From positions 595,501-659,500 of the forward strand of contig NZ_CP136709.1 of the NCBI RefSeq assembly GCF_032926325.1: a DNA stretch of 64,000 nucleotides, written 5' to 3'. Source of the stretch: Aestuariibaculum lutulentum. GTDB taxonomy: Bacteria; Bacteroidota; Bacteroidia; Flavobacteriales; Flavobacteriaceae. Within the stretch, counting starts at the first letter, position 1. Every line of letters begins with the position of its first letter. The notes below the pieces were generated by a model. That model ran no database searches. It was given only the letters and a program-made list of their open reading frames with translations, and was not told where the DNA came from. Positions 42,062 to 52,600 of this stretch are shown here, in pieces. Both the position numbers and the translations under genes were made by a program.

Positions 42062-42436
42062 TTACTTCTTAGGGCGTTTTGCACCATACTTAGATCTACG
42101 TTGCGTTCTACCTTGTACACCTGCTGTGTCTAAAGCACCACGAACGATGTGATATCTAACTCCTGGTAAATCTTTTACCCTTCCACCTCTAACCAATACT
42201 ATCGAGTGCTCTTGTAGATTGTGACCTTCACCTGGGATGTAAGCATTCACCTCATTACCGTTAGTTAACCTTACCCTTGCAACTTTACGCATTGCTGAGT
42301 TTGGTTTCTTAGGCGTTGTGGTGTAAACACGCGTACAAACCCCACGTCTTTGTGGACACGAATCTAAAGCAGCCGATTTACTCTTCTTGGTTATTTTGGC
42401 TCTTCCTATTCGTACTAATTGTTGAATTGTTGGCAT
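42062..42436 (-). CDS. rpsL: 30S ribosomal protein S12
   Basis: S12 is a decoding-centre protein. From the ATG at 42436 it has 124 residues (MPTIQQLVRIGRAK); a start at 42460 would add eight residues not seen in the family. The streptomycin-related segment TPKKPNSAMRKVARVRL is wild-type in form. It is the first gene of the ribosomal cluster and has a strong promoter upstream. Confidence 0.97.
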   Translation of the reverse strand: MPTIQQLVRIGRAKITKKSKSAALDSCPQRRGVCTRVYTTTPKKPNSAMRKVARVRLTNGNEVNAYIPGEGHNLQEHSIVLVRGGRVKDLPGVRYHIVRGALDTAGVQGRTQRRSKYGAKRPKK

Positions 42437-42461
42437 ATAAATATTATATAAATTATTCAAT

Positions 42462-42475
42462 CCTCTTTTAAGAGG
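42462..42475 (-). promoter_or_regulatory. Small palindrome at the rpsL transcript start
   Basis: CCTCTT and AAGAGG flank a 2-base centre. It lies just downstream of the -7 element, so it would form a small hairpin at the very 5' end of the mRNA and could affect its stability. Confidence 0.4.
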
Positions 42476-42479
42476 GCTG

Positions 42480-42510
42480 CAAAGGTAGAAATTTAATTTA
42501 ATAATTCAAA
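42480..42510 (-). promoter_or_regulatory. Main promoter of the rpsL-rplQ ribosomal cluster
   Basis: On the minus strand TTTG (42510-42507) is followed after exactly 19 bases by TACCTTTG (42487-42480). This is a full match to the Bacteroidota TTG-N19-TAnnTTTG consensus and the only promoter in the window where both boxes are ideal. The predicted transcript start is near 42474, about 38 bases before the rpsL ATG. Confidence 0.8.
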
Positions 42511-42614
42511 TCCTAAATCATTAATTTTCAATAGAATTTAAAAAAAAATTACATCTTAAATTTTATCTGTGCCTTTTCAATTAGATTTACAACAAAAAAC
42601 CGTCTGCATTTACC

Positions 42615-44303
42615 GTGATAAAAAAAATTATCATCACATTACTTTTTTTCTTTGTTTTAGCTACCAAGTTGATTAGCCAAAACTTACATTTAACTATTAC
42701 CGGAAGCAATAAAGTAGAAACTGCCAAAATAGATTCTTTAACCTACACATCTTCTCATCCTAATTTTTTATCAATAAAAAAGGAAATTGACACTTTACAA
42801 AAAACACTTTACAAACAAGGATACATAGAAAGTGAACATGATGAAATTTCAAGAATTAACGACTCTACTTTTTCAACAATTTTCAATCTCAAAAACAAAT
42901 ACAGACTTATACATATATATTACAACAACATTGAAAAAGATATTTTAAAACCTTTATCTAAAGACATCACCCCAGAATATTTCTCGATTGAATTTTCTCA
43001 AATCGAGAACACTTTAAATTTCATAAACCAAAAACAGACCGAAAAAGGTTATCCGTTTTCACAACTAAAACTTAGCGATATATCCATTGTAAATAATTCT
43101 ACCTTAAAAGGAACTTTGGTAACTAGTACCGAATTAAAAAAAAGACAGCTCAACCATATTATTATTAAAGGATATGACAAATTCCCGGAGTCGTATTTAA
43201 AATATTACCTAAAAATTAAACCCGGAAAAACTTTTAATCTAACCGACATAAAAGAAAAAACAGCCCAACTAAATAATTTAAGGTTTGCCAGTGAAAACAA
43301 ATCACCTGAGGTTTTATTTTCTAAAGACTCCACCACTTTATATTTATATTTAGAAAAAGAAAAGAGCAATGCTTTTGATGGATTTTTAGGCTTTGGCACC
43401 AGCGAAGACACCAACCAACTACAATTTGACGGTTATTTAAACTTGAACCTAACAAACAATTTAAACTACGGTGAAAGCTTAAGACTTTTATACAAGAGTG
43501 ATGAAAATGAACAAAAAACTTTTGAAGCCAACATCACATTACCTTATTTATTCAAAACCCCTATTGGACTTGACTTAGCTTTAAGAATATTCAAAAAAGA
43601 CTCTTCGTTCACCACCGTAAATCAATCGGCAAAACTGCACTACCAAATAAACCCCAAACACAAAATTTATTCTGGACTTAACTTTACAGAATCGAACAAT
43701 TTACTTTCAACAAACCTACCTACAACTTTAACAGACTACAAAACCAACTTTTACACATTTGCCTACGAATTCAACAAATACCAAATAAACAATTCCCTAT
43801 TTCCTATAAATAGCCGATTCTATTTAGAAACTAATTTTGGAAACAGAAAACAAAATGAAACTACAGAAAAACAGTCTCTTTTCAATTTAGAAGCATTTAA
43901 AATTCTAAATATCAATTTAAAAAACTCTTTATTCTTTAAAATAAATAGCAGCCTTTTATCTTCCGACACCTACCTTGAAAATGAGCTCATGCGTTTCGGG
44001 GGCATTAACTCTATTAGAGGTTTTGAAGAAAACAGTATTTATGCTAATTTGTTTAATGTAATAAATACAGAATACCGTTATCAACTTAGTAATGGGATTT
44101 ACATTCATTCTATCACGGATTTCGCTTACTACGAAAATCAAATTACGGACACCAAAGAAAAACTCTACGGATTCGGATTCGGCTTCGGTATTCTCACAAA
44201 AGCAGGACTTTTAAAACTAAACTACGCTAACGGAAAAAATGAGAATACCTCATTTAAACTCTCAAATTCTAAAATTCATATAAGTTTAACAGCTATGTTT
44301 TAA
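42615..44303 (+). CDS. Omp85-superfamily outer membrane protein (BamA/TamA-like)
   Basis: The 562-residue protein starts at a GTG (42615); no ATG is in frame upstream. It has a signal peptide (about 1-21, ending KLISQ), a region with one or two POTRA-like units (about 130-255, with LNHIIIKGYDKFPESYLKYYLKIKPGKTF split as a strand-helix pattern), and a C-terminal beta-barrel. The segment MRFGGINSIRGFEEN is the conserved loop 6 motif (IRGF) of the superfamily, and the chain ends in F (LTAMF). At this length it is smaller than BamA, closer to FhaC- or patatin-linked barrels. The substrate is unknown. It is divergent from rpsL. Confidence 0.82.
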   Translation: MIKKIIITLLFFFVLATKLISQNLHLTITGSNKVETAKIDSLTYTSSHPNFLSIKKEIDTLQKTLYKQGYIESEHDEISRINDSTFSTIFNLKNKYRLIHIYYNNIEKDILKPLSKDITPEYFSIEFSQIENTLNFINQKQTEKGYPFSQLKLSDISIVNNSTLKGTLVTSTELKKRQLNHIIIKGYDKFPESYLKYYLKIKPGKTFNLTDIKEKTAQLNNLRFASENKSPEVLFSKDSTTLYLYLEKEKSNAFDGFLGFGTSEDTNQLQFDGYLNLNLTNNLNYGESLRLLYKSDENEQKTFEANITLPYLFKTPIGLDLALRIFKKDSSFTTVNQSAKLHYQINPKHKIYSGLNFTESNNLLSTNLPTTLTDYKTNFYTFAYEFNKYQINNSLFPINSRFYLETNFGNRKQNETTEKQSLFNLEAFKILNINLKNSLFFKINSSLLSSDTYLENELMRFGGINSIRGFEENSIYANLFNVINTEYRYQLSNGIYIHSITDFAYYENQITDTKEKLYGFGFGFGILTKAGLLKLNYANGKNENTSFKLSNSKIHISLTAMF

Positions 44304-44423
44304 TCAAAACAAAACTCAAAGCCTTGAACTGCAATCGATTACATGTTTATTAAGTTGATTTTTAATTGTTTTTTTAAGAAAAATTTAAGAAATTACATTG
44401 TACTAACCTAAATAATCACCAAT

Positions 44424-47400
44424 ATGAAAACAAAGTTCAGTAGAATTCTAACGCTACTGATAGCGTTTGTTGTGCAATTAACTTTTGCCCAAGAAAAAAC
44501 GATATCAGGTAAAATAACAGATCCTACCGGGATGCCCTTACCAGGAGCAACAATCCTAATTAAAGGGACCACAACAGGTACTTCAACAGATTTTGATGGT
44601 AATTATTCCATAACAGCAAGCCAAGGTCAAACCTTGGTTTTTAGTTATGTTGGATATTCCAATCAGGAAATTGTAGTTGGAACATCTAACATCATTGACA
44701 TCAAATTATCAGAATCTGCAGAATCTCTTGAAGAGGTAGTTGTAACAGCTCTTGGTATATCTAGAGATAAAAAATCTTTAGGATACTCTACACAGGAAGT
44801 CAGAGGTGATGAGCTTACTTCTGTTCAAAGCAGCAACTTCACCAATAACCTTTCTGGTAAGGCATCGGGTATTAAAATAGCCCGAACAACCAATATGGGA
44901 GGTTCTACAAACGTTTTAATTAGAGGTAACACTTCTTTAACAGGAGATAACCAAGCACTTTTTGTTATAGATGGGGTTCCCATTAACAACATTAACACCA
45001 ACACCAGAGGACAGGAACAAGCTAGTGGTGGAAATTATGATTATGGTAACACCGCCTCAGATATCAACCCAGACGACATCGAATCTATAAACATTTTAAA
45101 AGGAGCTGCCGCTTCTGCACTTTACGGATCCAGAGCTGCCAATGGGGTCATCATGATTACAACCAAAAAAGGTAAAAAATCTAAAGGTTTTGGAGTAACA
45201 GTAAGTTCAGGGGTTACTTTTGGTTCTATAGATAAATCAACTTTTCCAAAATACCAAAATCAATATGGTGCAGGATATGGACCATATTATGATGGCCCCG
45301 GAGACCAATGGTATTATGAAGATATTGATGGTGACGGAAATCCAGATTTAGTTGCGGGGCTAGGCGAAGACGCTTCTTATGGTCCAGCCTTCGATCCAAA
45401 TCTACTGGTTTATCAATGGGATGCTTTCGATGTAGACAGCCCAAATTACGGTAAAGCAACTCCTTGGGTAAGTGCAGGAAACAGAGGTGCTATTTCATTT
45501 TTCGAAACACCGGTAACCTTAACCAATTCGGTGTCATTAGACAGAGGAAGTGACGATGGTACATTTAGATTAAATTATACCAAATTTGACCAAACGGGGT
45601 TACTACCTAACAGCTCTATAGATAAACATAATTTTTCAATGAGTGGAAGTTATAAGTTTAATGAAAAACTCCATGCTTCTGCGTTTGCAAACTACTTAAA
45701 AACAAACGGATTAGGAAGAAACTCTACCGGTTACAATGATAATATCCTAGGAAATATGCGACAATGGTGGCAAACCAATGTCGATGTACAAGATCAAAAA
45801 GATATTTATTTTGCAACAAGAAGAAACGTTACCTGGAACCCAACTTACGTTGACGATTTAACTCCTATTTATTGGGATAACCCATATTGGACTCGCTATG
45901 AAAACTACCAAAGCGATGAAAGAAATCGCTTTATAGGAAATATGTCACTAACTTATGATTTAACTGAATGGTTGACGGTTACAGGCCGTATTGCTACAGA
46001 TACTTATAATGAACTACAAGAAGAAAGACGTCAGGTAGGAAGTGTACCCGCCGATTTTGGTATCGGAACAGGACGAGATGGTAGTATCAACAGAAATACT
46101 GTTGATTCGGGATATCTAAGAAGAGACATATTTGCTTCAGAAACCAACTATGATTTATTTTTTAATGTAGATAAAGATATTACTGATGACTTTAACATTA
46201 AAGGTATCCTTGGGGTTAATATCAATAGAACTGAGTTCAGCCGATTCACCTCTGCTACTCAAGGAGGAATTAGCGTTCCTGGATTATACACTCTTAAAAA
46301 CACAAGAGACCCATTAGCACTTCCTGTTGAAACAGTTTGGAAAAATGGTGTAGATGGAACTTACGCCAGTCTATCCTTCGGATTTATGGACACATACTTT
46401 TTAGATGCCACCATTCGTAGAGACCATGTATCAACATTACCGGAAGATAACAGTGTATTTTATTACCCTGGTGTTTCAGGAAGTTTCATATTCAGTAAAC
46501 TTATAGATCAGGACTGGTTATCGTTTGGTAAGTTTAGTGCTAATTATGCAGAAGTAGGTAATGGAGCCAGAGGACGTAACAGACTTCAAGACTTTTACGA
46601 TGTAAATACACCTTTTGGATCAGCCAGCACATCTGTTAACGACACAAAAAGTAATCCAGATTTAAAACCTGAAAGAACAAAAAGTTATGAGTTTGGACTA
46701 CAAATGAATTTCTTTAAAAGTCGAGTTGGTTTCGATTTCGCATACTACAATTCTAAATCCATCGACCAAATTGTTGATGTCCGAGTTTCTGAATCTACAG
46801 GTTATCTATACAAAACAGTAAACGCTGGTGAAATTGAGAACAAAGGGGTAGAATTTTCTTTAAATGGTAAACCAATACAAACCGAAGATTTTGTCTGGAA
46901 CATAAATATTAACTGGACACGTAACCGTAACAAAGTTCTAGCATTACCTGAAGGTCTAAAAACACTACAATTAGGAGATTTCCAAGGCGGCGTAACCATA
47001 AATGCTCAAGTTGGTGAACCTTATGGTGTAATATACGGAACTGACTACACTTATCTAGACCCAGACAATCCAAGCCCAGAAACCAGACTTGTTGATCCAG
47101 ACTCCGGTGAATATTTAAAAACATCTACATCCGATAATGTTATTGGCGACAGTAACCCAGAATGGTTAATGGGTATAAGCAACCGCTTTACCTATAAAAA
47201 TTTTACTTTAGGTTTCTTAATTGATATTCAGAAAGGTGGTAACATCTGGTCTCTTGACCAATATTACGGATTAGCAACAGGTTTATATACCGAAACTGCA
47301 TTTACTAACGACCTTGGAAATCCTGTAAGAGACCCAATAACCGGAACACCTGGCAATTACGGTTCCGATAGTGGTGGTTTTATTAATAAAGGTGTTAATC

Positions 47401-47738
47401 CAGATGGTTCTGTAAATGAAACTAGAATAAACGCTAACAGATATGGCGCTTTTGGTTATAGAAGAGGTTTACCCGACAAAGCATTTTCTTATGATGCGGG
47501 ATTTGTGAAATTAAGAGAAGTAACTCTCACTTACACATTTCCTGAAAGTCTATTAAAAAACACCTTCTTTACTGGAGCAAGCCTAGGGTTTGTAGGCTCT
47601 AACCTATGGATAATTGACAAAAGCTTACCTCATGCCGATCCTGAATCTGGTCTTGGGGCAGGTAACTTACAAGGGTACTCAACAGGTTCATTACCTTCTA
47701 CAAGAGACTTTGGGTTTAATGTTAAATTACAATTTTAA
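44424..47738 (+). CDS. SusC/RagA-family TonB-dependent transporter, pair 1
   Basis: The 1104-residue outer-membrane receptor has a signal peptide (about 1-22, FVVQLTFAQ), a carboxypeptidase-regulatory-like domain (about 26-100, with GMPLPGATILIKGTTTGTST), a TonB box-like EEVVVTALG, the plug with LKGAAASALYGSRAANGV, and a 22-stranded barrel ending GFNVKLQF. There is no STN domain, so direct signalling to an anti-sigma factor is not expected. It is followed by its SusD partner after 9 bases. The substrate is unknown. Confidence 0.93.
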   Translation: MKTKFSRILTLLIAFVVQLTFAQEKTISGKITDPTGMPLPGATILIKGTTTGTSTDFDGNYSITASQGQTLVFSYVGYSNQEIVVGTSNIIDIKLSESAESLEEVVVTALGISRDKKSLGYSTQEVRGDELTSVQSSNFTNNLSGKASGIKIARTTNMGGSTNVLIRGNTSLTGDNQALFVIDGVPINNINTNTRGQEQASGGNYDYGNTASDINPDDIESINILKGAAASALYGSRAANGVIMITTKKGKKSKGFGVTVSSGVTFGSIDKSTFPKYQNQYGAGYGPYYDGPGDQWYYEDIDGDGNPDLVAGLGEDASYGPAFDPNLLVYQWDAFDVDSPNYGKATPWVSAGNRGAISFFETPVTLTNSVSLDRGSDDGTFRLNYTKFDQTGLLPNSSIDKHNFSMSGSYKFNEKLHASAFANYLKTNGLGRNSTGYNDNILGNMRQWWQTNVDVQDQKDIYFATRRNVTWNPTYVDDLTPIYWDNPYWTRYENYQSDERNRFIGNMSLTYDLTEWLTVTGRIATDTYNELQEERRQVGSVPADFGIGTGRDGSINRNTVDSGYLRRDIFASETNYDLFFNVDKDITDDFNIKGILGVNINRTEFSRFTSATQGGISVPGLYTLKNTRDPLALPVETVWKNGVDGTYASLSFGFMDTYFLDATIRRDHVSTLPEDNSVFYYPGVSGSFIFSKLIDQDWLSFGKFSANYAEVGNGARGRNRLQDFYDVNTPFGSASTSVNDTKSNPDLKPERTKSYEFGLQMNFFKSRVGFDFAYYNSKSIDQIVDVRVSESTGYLYKTVNAGEIENKGVEFSLNGKPIQTEDFVWNININWTRNRNKVLALPEGLKTLQLGDFQGGVTINAQVGEPYGVIYGTDYTYLDPDNPSPETRLVDPDSGEYLKTSTSDNVIGDSNPEWLMGISNRFTYKNFTLGFLIDIQKGGNIWSLDQYYGLATGLYTETAFTNDLGNPVRDPITGTPGNYGSDSGGFINKGVNPDGSVNETRINANRYGAFGYRRGLPDKAFSYDAGFVKLREVTLTYTFPESLLKNTFFTGASLGFVGSNLWIIDKSLPHADPESGLGAGNLQGYSTGSLPSTRDFGFNVKLQF

Positions 47739-47747
47739 AAATTTACT

Positions 47748-49187
47748 ATGAAAAAAATAATATTAATAGCGACAGCAATAATTATTGCATCGTGCTCAAA
47801 CAACTTAGAAGACTTGAATAAAAACATTAAGGATCCCGATTCAGTATCTGGAGAATCCTTATTTACAAGTGCTCAAAAAGCTCTGGTTGACCAAATAACA
47901 ACGTTGGAGGTTAATGAAAATAATACCAAACTTTGGTCACAGTTTCTCCAGGAAACAACATATACCGATGAAAGTAACTACGACCAGGTAACACGTACCA
48001 TTCCTGAAAATCTATGGAGTGCCATGTATCGTGATGTATTAAAGGATTTCGATGAAGCCGAAAAAATCATTTCTGAAACCGATTATTTAAGTGACGAGGA
48101 AGCTACATTTACAGACAATAAACTTACTATTATTGAAATATTAAAAGTGTACACCTTTGCTCATTTAGTAGAAACATTCGGAAATGTACCTTACTCTGAA
48201 GCATTAAATATAGATATACTATCACCTAAATACGACGATGGTATGACTATTTATAAAGATTTAATCTCAAGATTAACTACTGCTATAGATAATTTGGACA
48301 CAACAAAGGATAGCTTCATTAACAAAGAAGATAACATTTTTGATGGGGATGTAGCCAGCTGGAAAAGATTTGCCAGTTCTCTAAAATTAAGAATGGGGAT
48401 AGTACTAGCTGATGCTGATAATAGCTTTGCACAAACAACAGTTGAAGACGCTATAAGTTCTGGGTTAATAACAAATAGCGATCAAAATGCTAATATGCAA
48501 TATTTATCAGCTGCTCCAAACACACACCCTGTACATAAAGAAGTAGTCTTAAGTGGACGTAACGATTTTGTCGCAGCAGTTACACTTACCGATATATTAA
48601 ATAATCTAAATGACCCAAGAAGACCTTTATGGTTACAAACGGTAGATGGTGATTATGTTGGAGGAGATATCGGTTCACCATCATCTTATGCCAGTCATTC
48701 ACCATTATCCGAAGAAGTTGCAAAAGCCAATGCTCCCGGAGTAATCATGTCTTATTCCGAAGTTCAATTTCTATTAGCAGAAGCAGCAGCAAGAGGATAC
48801 ACCACAGGGGACACAGCAGCCAACCATTACGCTGCTGGTATAACGGCTTCTATTCTTGAATGGGGTGGCTCTACAACAGACGCCACTACATATTTAGCAC
48901 AGCCAACCGTGGACTACACAACTCTAACTGCTACAAAAACATGGCGTGAGGTTATAGGTACACAGCGTTGGATTTCTTTATTTAATAGAGGTGTTGAAGC
49001 ATGGTTATCTATTAGAATAATGGATTTTCCAGCTATGGCCGAACCAGAAGAAGCTGTATCTGGATTCCCTAACAGATACACCTACCCTATTGTTGAACAA
49101 ACCATTAATGGCGATAATTACCAAGAAGCTTCTACTGCTATTGGAGGCGATATGGCAGAAACAAAATTGTTTTTCGACAAATTTTAA
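47748..49187 (+). CDS. SusD/RagB-family surface lipoprotein (SusD-like_2 type), pair 1
   Basis: The 479-residue lipoprotein has a short signal peptide with a lipobox cysteine near residue 16 (IIASCSNN). The pattern of the SusD-like_2 branch is seen: LEDLNKNIKDPDSV near the start, LVETFGNVPYSEAL, WKRFASSLKLRMGI and SYSEVQFLLAEAAARGY. It caps the SusC barrel at 44424-47738 as a substrate-binding lid. It is the last gene before a strong palindromic terminator. Confidence 0.92.
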   Translation: MKKIILIATAIIIASCSNNLEDLNKNIKDPDSVSGESLFTSAQKALVDQITTLEVNENNTKLWSQFLQETTYTDESNYDQVTRTIPENLWSAMYRDVLKDFDEAEKIISETDYLSDEEATFTDNKLTIIEILKVYTFAHLVETFGNVPYSEALNIDILSPKYDDGMTIYKDLISRLTTAIDNLDTTKDSFINKEDNIFDGDVASWKRFASSLKLRMGIVLADADNSFAQTTVEDAISSGLITNSDQNANMQYLSAAPNTHPVHKEVVLSGRNDFVAAVTLTDILNNLNDPRRPLWLQTVDGDYVGGDIGSPSSYASHSPLSEEVAKANAPGVIMSYSEVQFLLAEAAARGYTTGDTAANHYAAGITASILEWGGSTTDATTYLAQPTVDYTTLTATKTWREVIGTQRWISLFNRGVEAWLSIRIMDFPAMAEPEEAVSGFPNRYTYPIVEQTINGDNYQEASTAIGGDMAETKLFFDKF

Positions 49188-49200
49188 AAAAAAAATCAAA

Positions 49201-49244
49201 TTCAATAAAAAAAAGCTACTCTAGAGTAGCTTTTTTTTATTGAA
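49201..49244 (+). terminator. Intrinsic terminator of susCD pair 1
   Basis: A perfect 44-base inverted repeat (arms 49201-49222 and 49223-49244) has an inner AGCTACTCTAGAGTAGCT core and eight A's and T's on the sides. It begins 14 bases after the SusD stop. Confidence 0.92.
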
Positions 49245-49685
49245 AATATAGAGAACCAATTATAGACCTATACAATAGCACATAAAACAATATTATTCTT
49301 ACAAATGGTTTAGTAAAAAGAAAAAAACTTCTCTCAACAATCTATATTTCATTACATTGTAATTATTTCTTTTTTAAATATGACATAAGAAATAAATAAC
49401 AATAAAATTTTCACTTTTTGAAACTCCCATTCCAAACAAATATTAAAAAAATTTATATCTAAACGTATTTACCCTTTAAAATCAAAATCCGCTAAGCATA
49501 AAAATTGAATAGAGACCATAAAACAGACATTAAAATGTACAATTTTTATCATATTCCCTTTTTATAAAAAGTTAATATTAGAATACTTTAATTAAACAAG
49601 TGAAAATTAATTTTTAACCTTTAATTATTGTTTTTTTAACTTTTTATTATCACTTTAGCCCCCGACTAATTCAAATAATTTTAAA
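49245..49685. other. AT-rich intergenic region before susCD pair 2
   Basis: No gene was seen. The sequence is very AT-rich. The 11-mer ATTACATTGTA (49350-49360) also occurs just upstream of the first susC (44392-44402). Bases 49664-49680 (GACTAATTCAAATAATT) are repeated exactly before the third susC, next to the start codon. No exact TAnnTTTG element was found, so the promoter is not assigned. Confidence 0.6.
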
Positions 49686-52600
49686 ATGAAAACAAAGTTT
49701 AGTGGAATTCTAACGCTATTACTGGCGTTTGTCGTGCAATTAACTTTTGCACAGGAAAAGACAATTTCAGGTGTGGTTTCAGATGAATCTGGATTACCAT
49801 TGCCCGGAGCAACTGTCTTAGTAAAAGGTACAACTACAGGTACTTCAACCGATTTCGATGGAAAATACTCGATTGATGCAAGTCAAGGGGCTACCCTTAT
49901 TTTCAGTTTTGTTGGGTATTCATCTAAATCCTTAGTAGTTGGTTCGTCCAACTCAATTAATGTTACTTTGATAGAAGATGCAGCTGCACTTGAAGAAGTC
50001 GTAGTAACAGCTTTAGGTATTAAGAAAAACCCTAAAGAATTATCTTACTCCGTATCACAGTTAAAAACTGAGGAAATTACTCAAACCAGAGCTGTTAACG
50101 TTGCTACAGCAATGGTTGGTAAAATTGCAGGTATGCAAATTAACACAACTAGTAATGGTGTTAATCCTAATACCAGAGTTGTATTACGTGGTAACAGATC
50201 TTTATTAGGAAACAACCAAGCACTTATTGTTGTTGATGGTTTCCCTTCTTCACGTGGAGTTTTAGACCGCATTAACTCAGACGATATTGAAGATATTAGT
50301 GTTTTAAAAGGAGCAAATGCTGCCGCTCTTTATGGTTCTGAGGCAGCTAATGGTGTGGTTGTAGTAACTACTAAATTAGGTAAAGGGCCTTTAAAAGTTT
50401 CATATCACGGTTCAGTACAGTTTGAAAATGTTTCTTATTTACCAGAAGTACAGGATCAATTTGGAGTTGGTGGATTTCCTGATGGGACACTGTATCCTTT
50501 AGAAAATGTGGCTTGGGGACCAAGATTCGATGGTCAATTAGTAGATGCCTCTGAAACGTTAGACAATGGTGAAGTATGGCAAGTTCCTTATTCTCCAATT
50601 AAAAATCACTACAAAAATTTCTTTGTTACAGGAACATCTCTAAGACACGGTGTTAGTGCTAGTGGTGGGGATGACGATAGTACTTTCTATATATCTCTTG
50701 ACCAAACAAATACAACAGGTACTGTTCCTAAAGATGCTTTCAACCAAACAAATTTCAGGTTAAAAGCTAGCAAATCACTTAACAAATTAAATGTTGGTGG
50801 TAACTTATCATTCTACAGAAACCACAGTAATACTGTAGGAACAGGTCGTCAAGGAAGACCTTTATACTGGGCTATTATCAACACACCTCTACACATTCCT
50901 TTCGATCAAATTAAAAACTGGCAAACAGGTAAATTTACAAGAAATGAGGTGTCTTATTTCAGATTCTACGAAAACCCTTACTTCATTGTTGATGCTCGAA
51001 GAAATAAAACTGATTATAATGAGTTCAATGTATTAGCTTTTGCTGATTATAACATTACAGATTGGTTAACAGCTACTTTACAAATGGGATACACAGGAAG
51101 TGCTTCTACCTCTAAAAGAGAATACGATGCATTTACTTACGCATTTCACTTAGATCACGTATATTCAGAAATAGATCCTTATGGAGCTGAAACTTCAGAT
51201 GGTTCTTCTAACTCATCAAGAGTAAACTCAGATTTCCTTTTAAAAATGAATAAAGATTTATCTGAAGATTTTAACTTAAAAGCAACTATAGGACAAAACG
51301 TAAGAATACAAGATTCTAAATCTATAAGTGTTGCAGGTGGTGATTTAATTATTCCTGATTTTTACAATGTATCTACAAGAACTGGCGATTTAACCGGAAG
51401 CGAATACACTTCAAACTACAGAAAAACTGGTGTTTATGGTGAAGCTACTTTAGGATTTAAAGATTATCTTTATCTTACTGGTACTGGTAGAAATGACTGG
51501 TCTTCTTCTTTACCTCAAGACAATAACTCATTTTTCTATTGGGGTACAGGACTTTCTTTTGTAGCAACAAATGCTTTCCCAGGAATGGTTTCTGATAAAG
51601 GAATTAATTATTTAAAAGCGAGATTAAACTATACTAAGACAGGTAATGACCCAGGAGCATACCAAACTTCATCTACTTTTTCAGCTCCAGCAAATTTCCC
51701 TTACGGCTCAACAGTTGGTTTAACCCAAGCTAGTCGAGTGGCTTCGCCTAACTTAAGCCCCGAGTTTACTGCATCATTAGAAGCTGGTTTAGAGTTAGGT
51801 TTCTTTAACAACCGATTACTTTCTAATATTACTGTTTATAAGTCTAATTCTACCGATCAAATTGTTCCAATCGATGTAGCCTTATCATCTGGTGCAGAAT
51901 CTGCAGTAATCAACGTTGGAGAAATTGAAAATAAAGGTATTGAGTTCGATTTCAACGCAACCGTTCTTTTAACCGATAAAATTAAATGGGATATTGGTGG
52001 TAATTATGCTTATTTCCATTCTGAAGTACTTGAGTTAGCGGATGGTGTTGATGAAATTGGTATCGGATCTTACTATGCTGATGGTGCGGGTTATGGAGCC
52101 GAAATTGTTGCTCAAGTTGGTCAACCTTACCCTTTATTAAAAACAAGTTCTTATCTTAGAGATCCTGAAGGTCGTGTTATAGTTGATGCTGATGGAGATC
52201 CTATTCAGGATACTCAAAACCAAATCCAAGGTAAAACAACACCAGATTATATTTTAGGTATGAATACTAGTTTCCGTTTTAAAAACTTTAGTTTATACGC
52301 AGTTGCAGAGTATAGAACAGGGCATGTGTTTTACAATAACCTAGTAGATGCTTTAGAGTTTACAGGTTTAACAAAACATAGTGCTACTGCAGGCAGACAA
52401 CCTTTTGTATTCCCTAATTCCTCTTATTCTGACGGAAATGGGGGGTACATTGCAAACGAAAATAGACTAACTTCTGGTGGTGGTAATGCTTTCTGGGATG
52501 CCTACAATGAAGTAAAAGAAAATTATGTAACTGATGCTACTACTCTTAAATTAAGAGAAGTTTCTCTGTCTTATAATTTTGGAGATAAAACTTTAGATGC

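Noticed and set aside
25060..42436. Frameshift or pseudogene within the ribosomal cluster
   Set aside because: Every expected gene is full length; the two apparent gaps in the order were filled by the short rpmJ and rpmD genes.
44392..49360. Shared 11-mer ATTACATTGTA upstream of the first and second susC as an operator
   Set aside because: In such AT-rich DNA an 11-base match can arise by chance; the distances to the start codons differ greatly and the third susC lacks it.
49188..49685. Small hidden gene or RNA in the long gap before the second susC
   Set aside because: No frame with a plausible product and no stable structure apart from the terminator was found; the rest is low-complexity AT-rich sequence.
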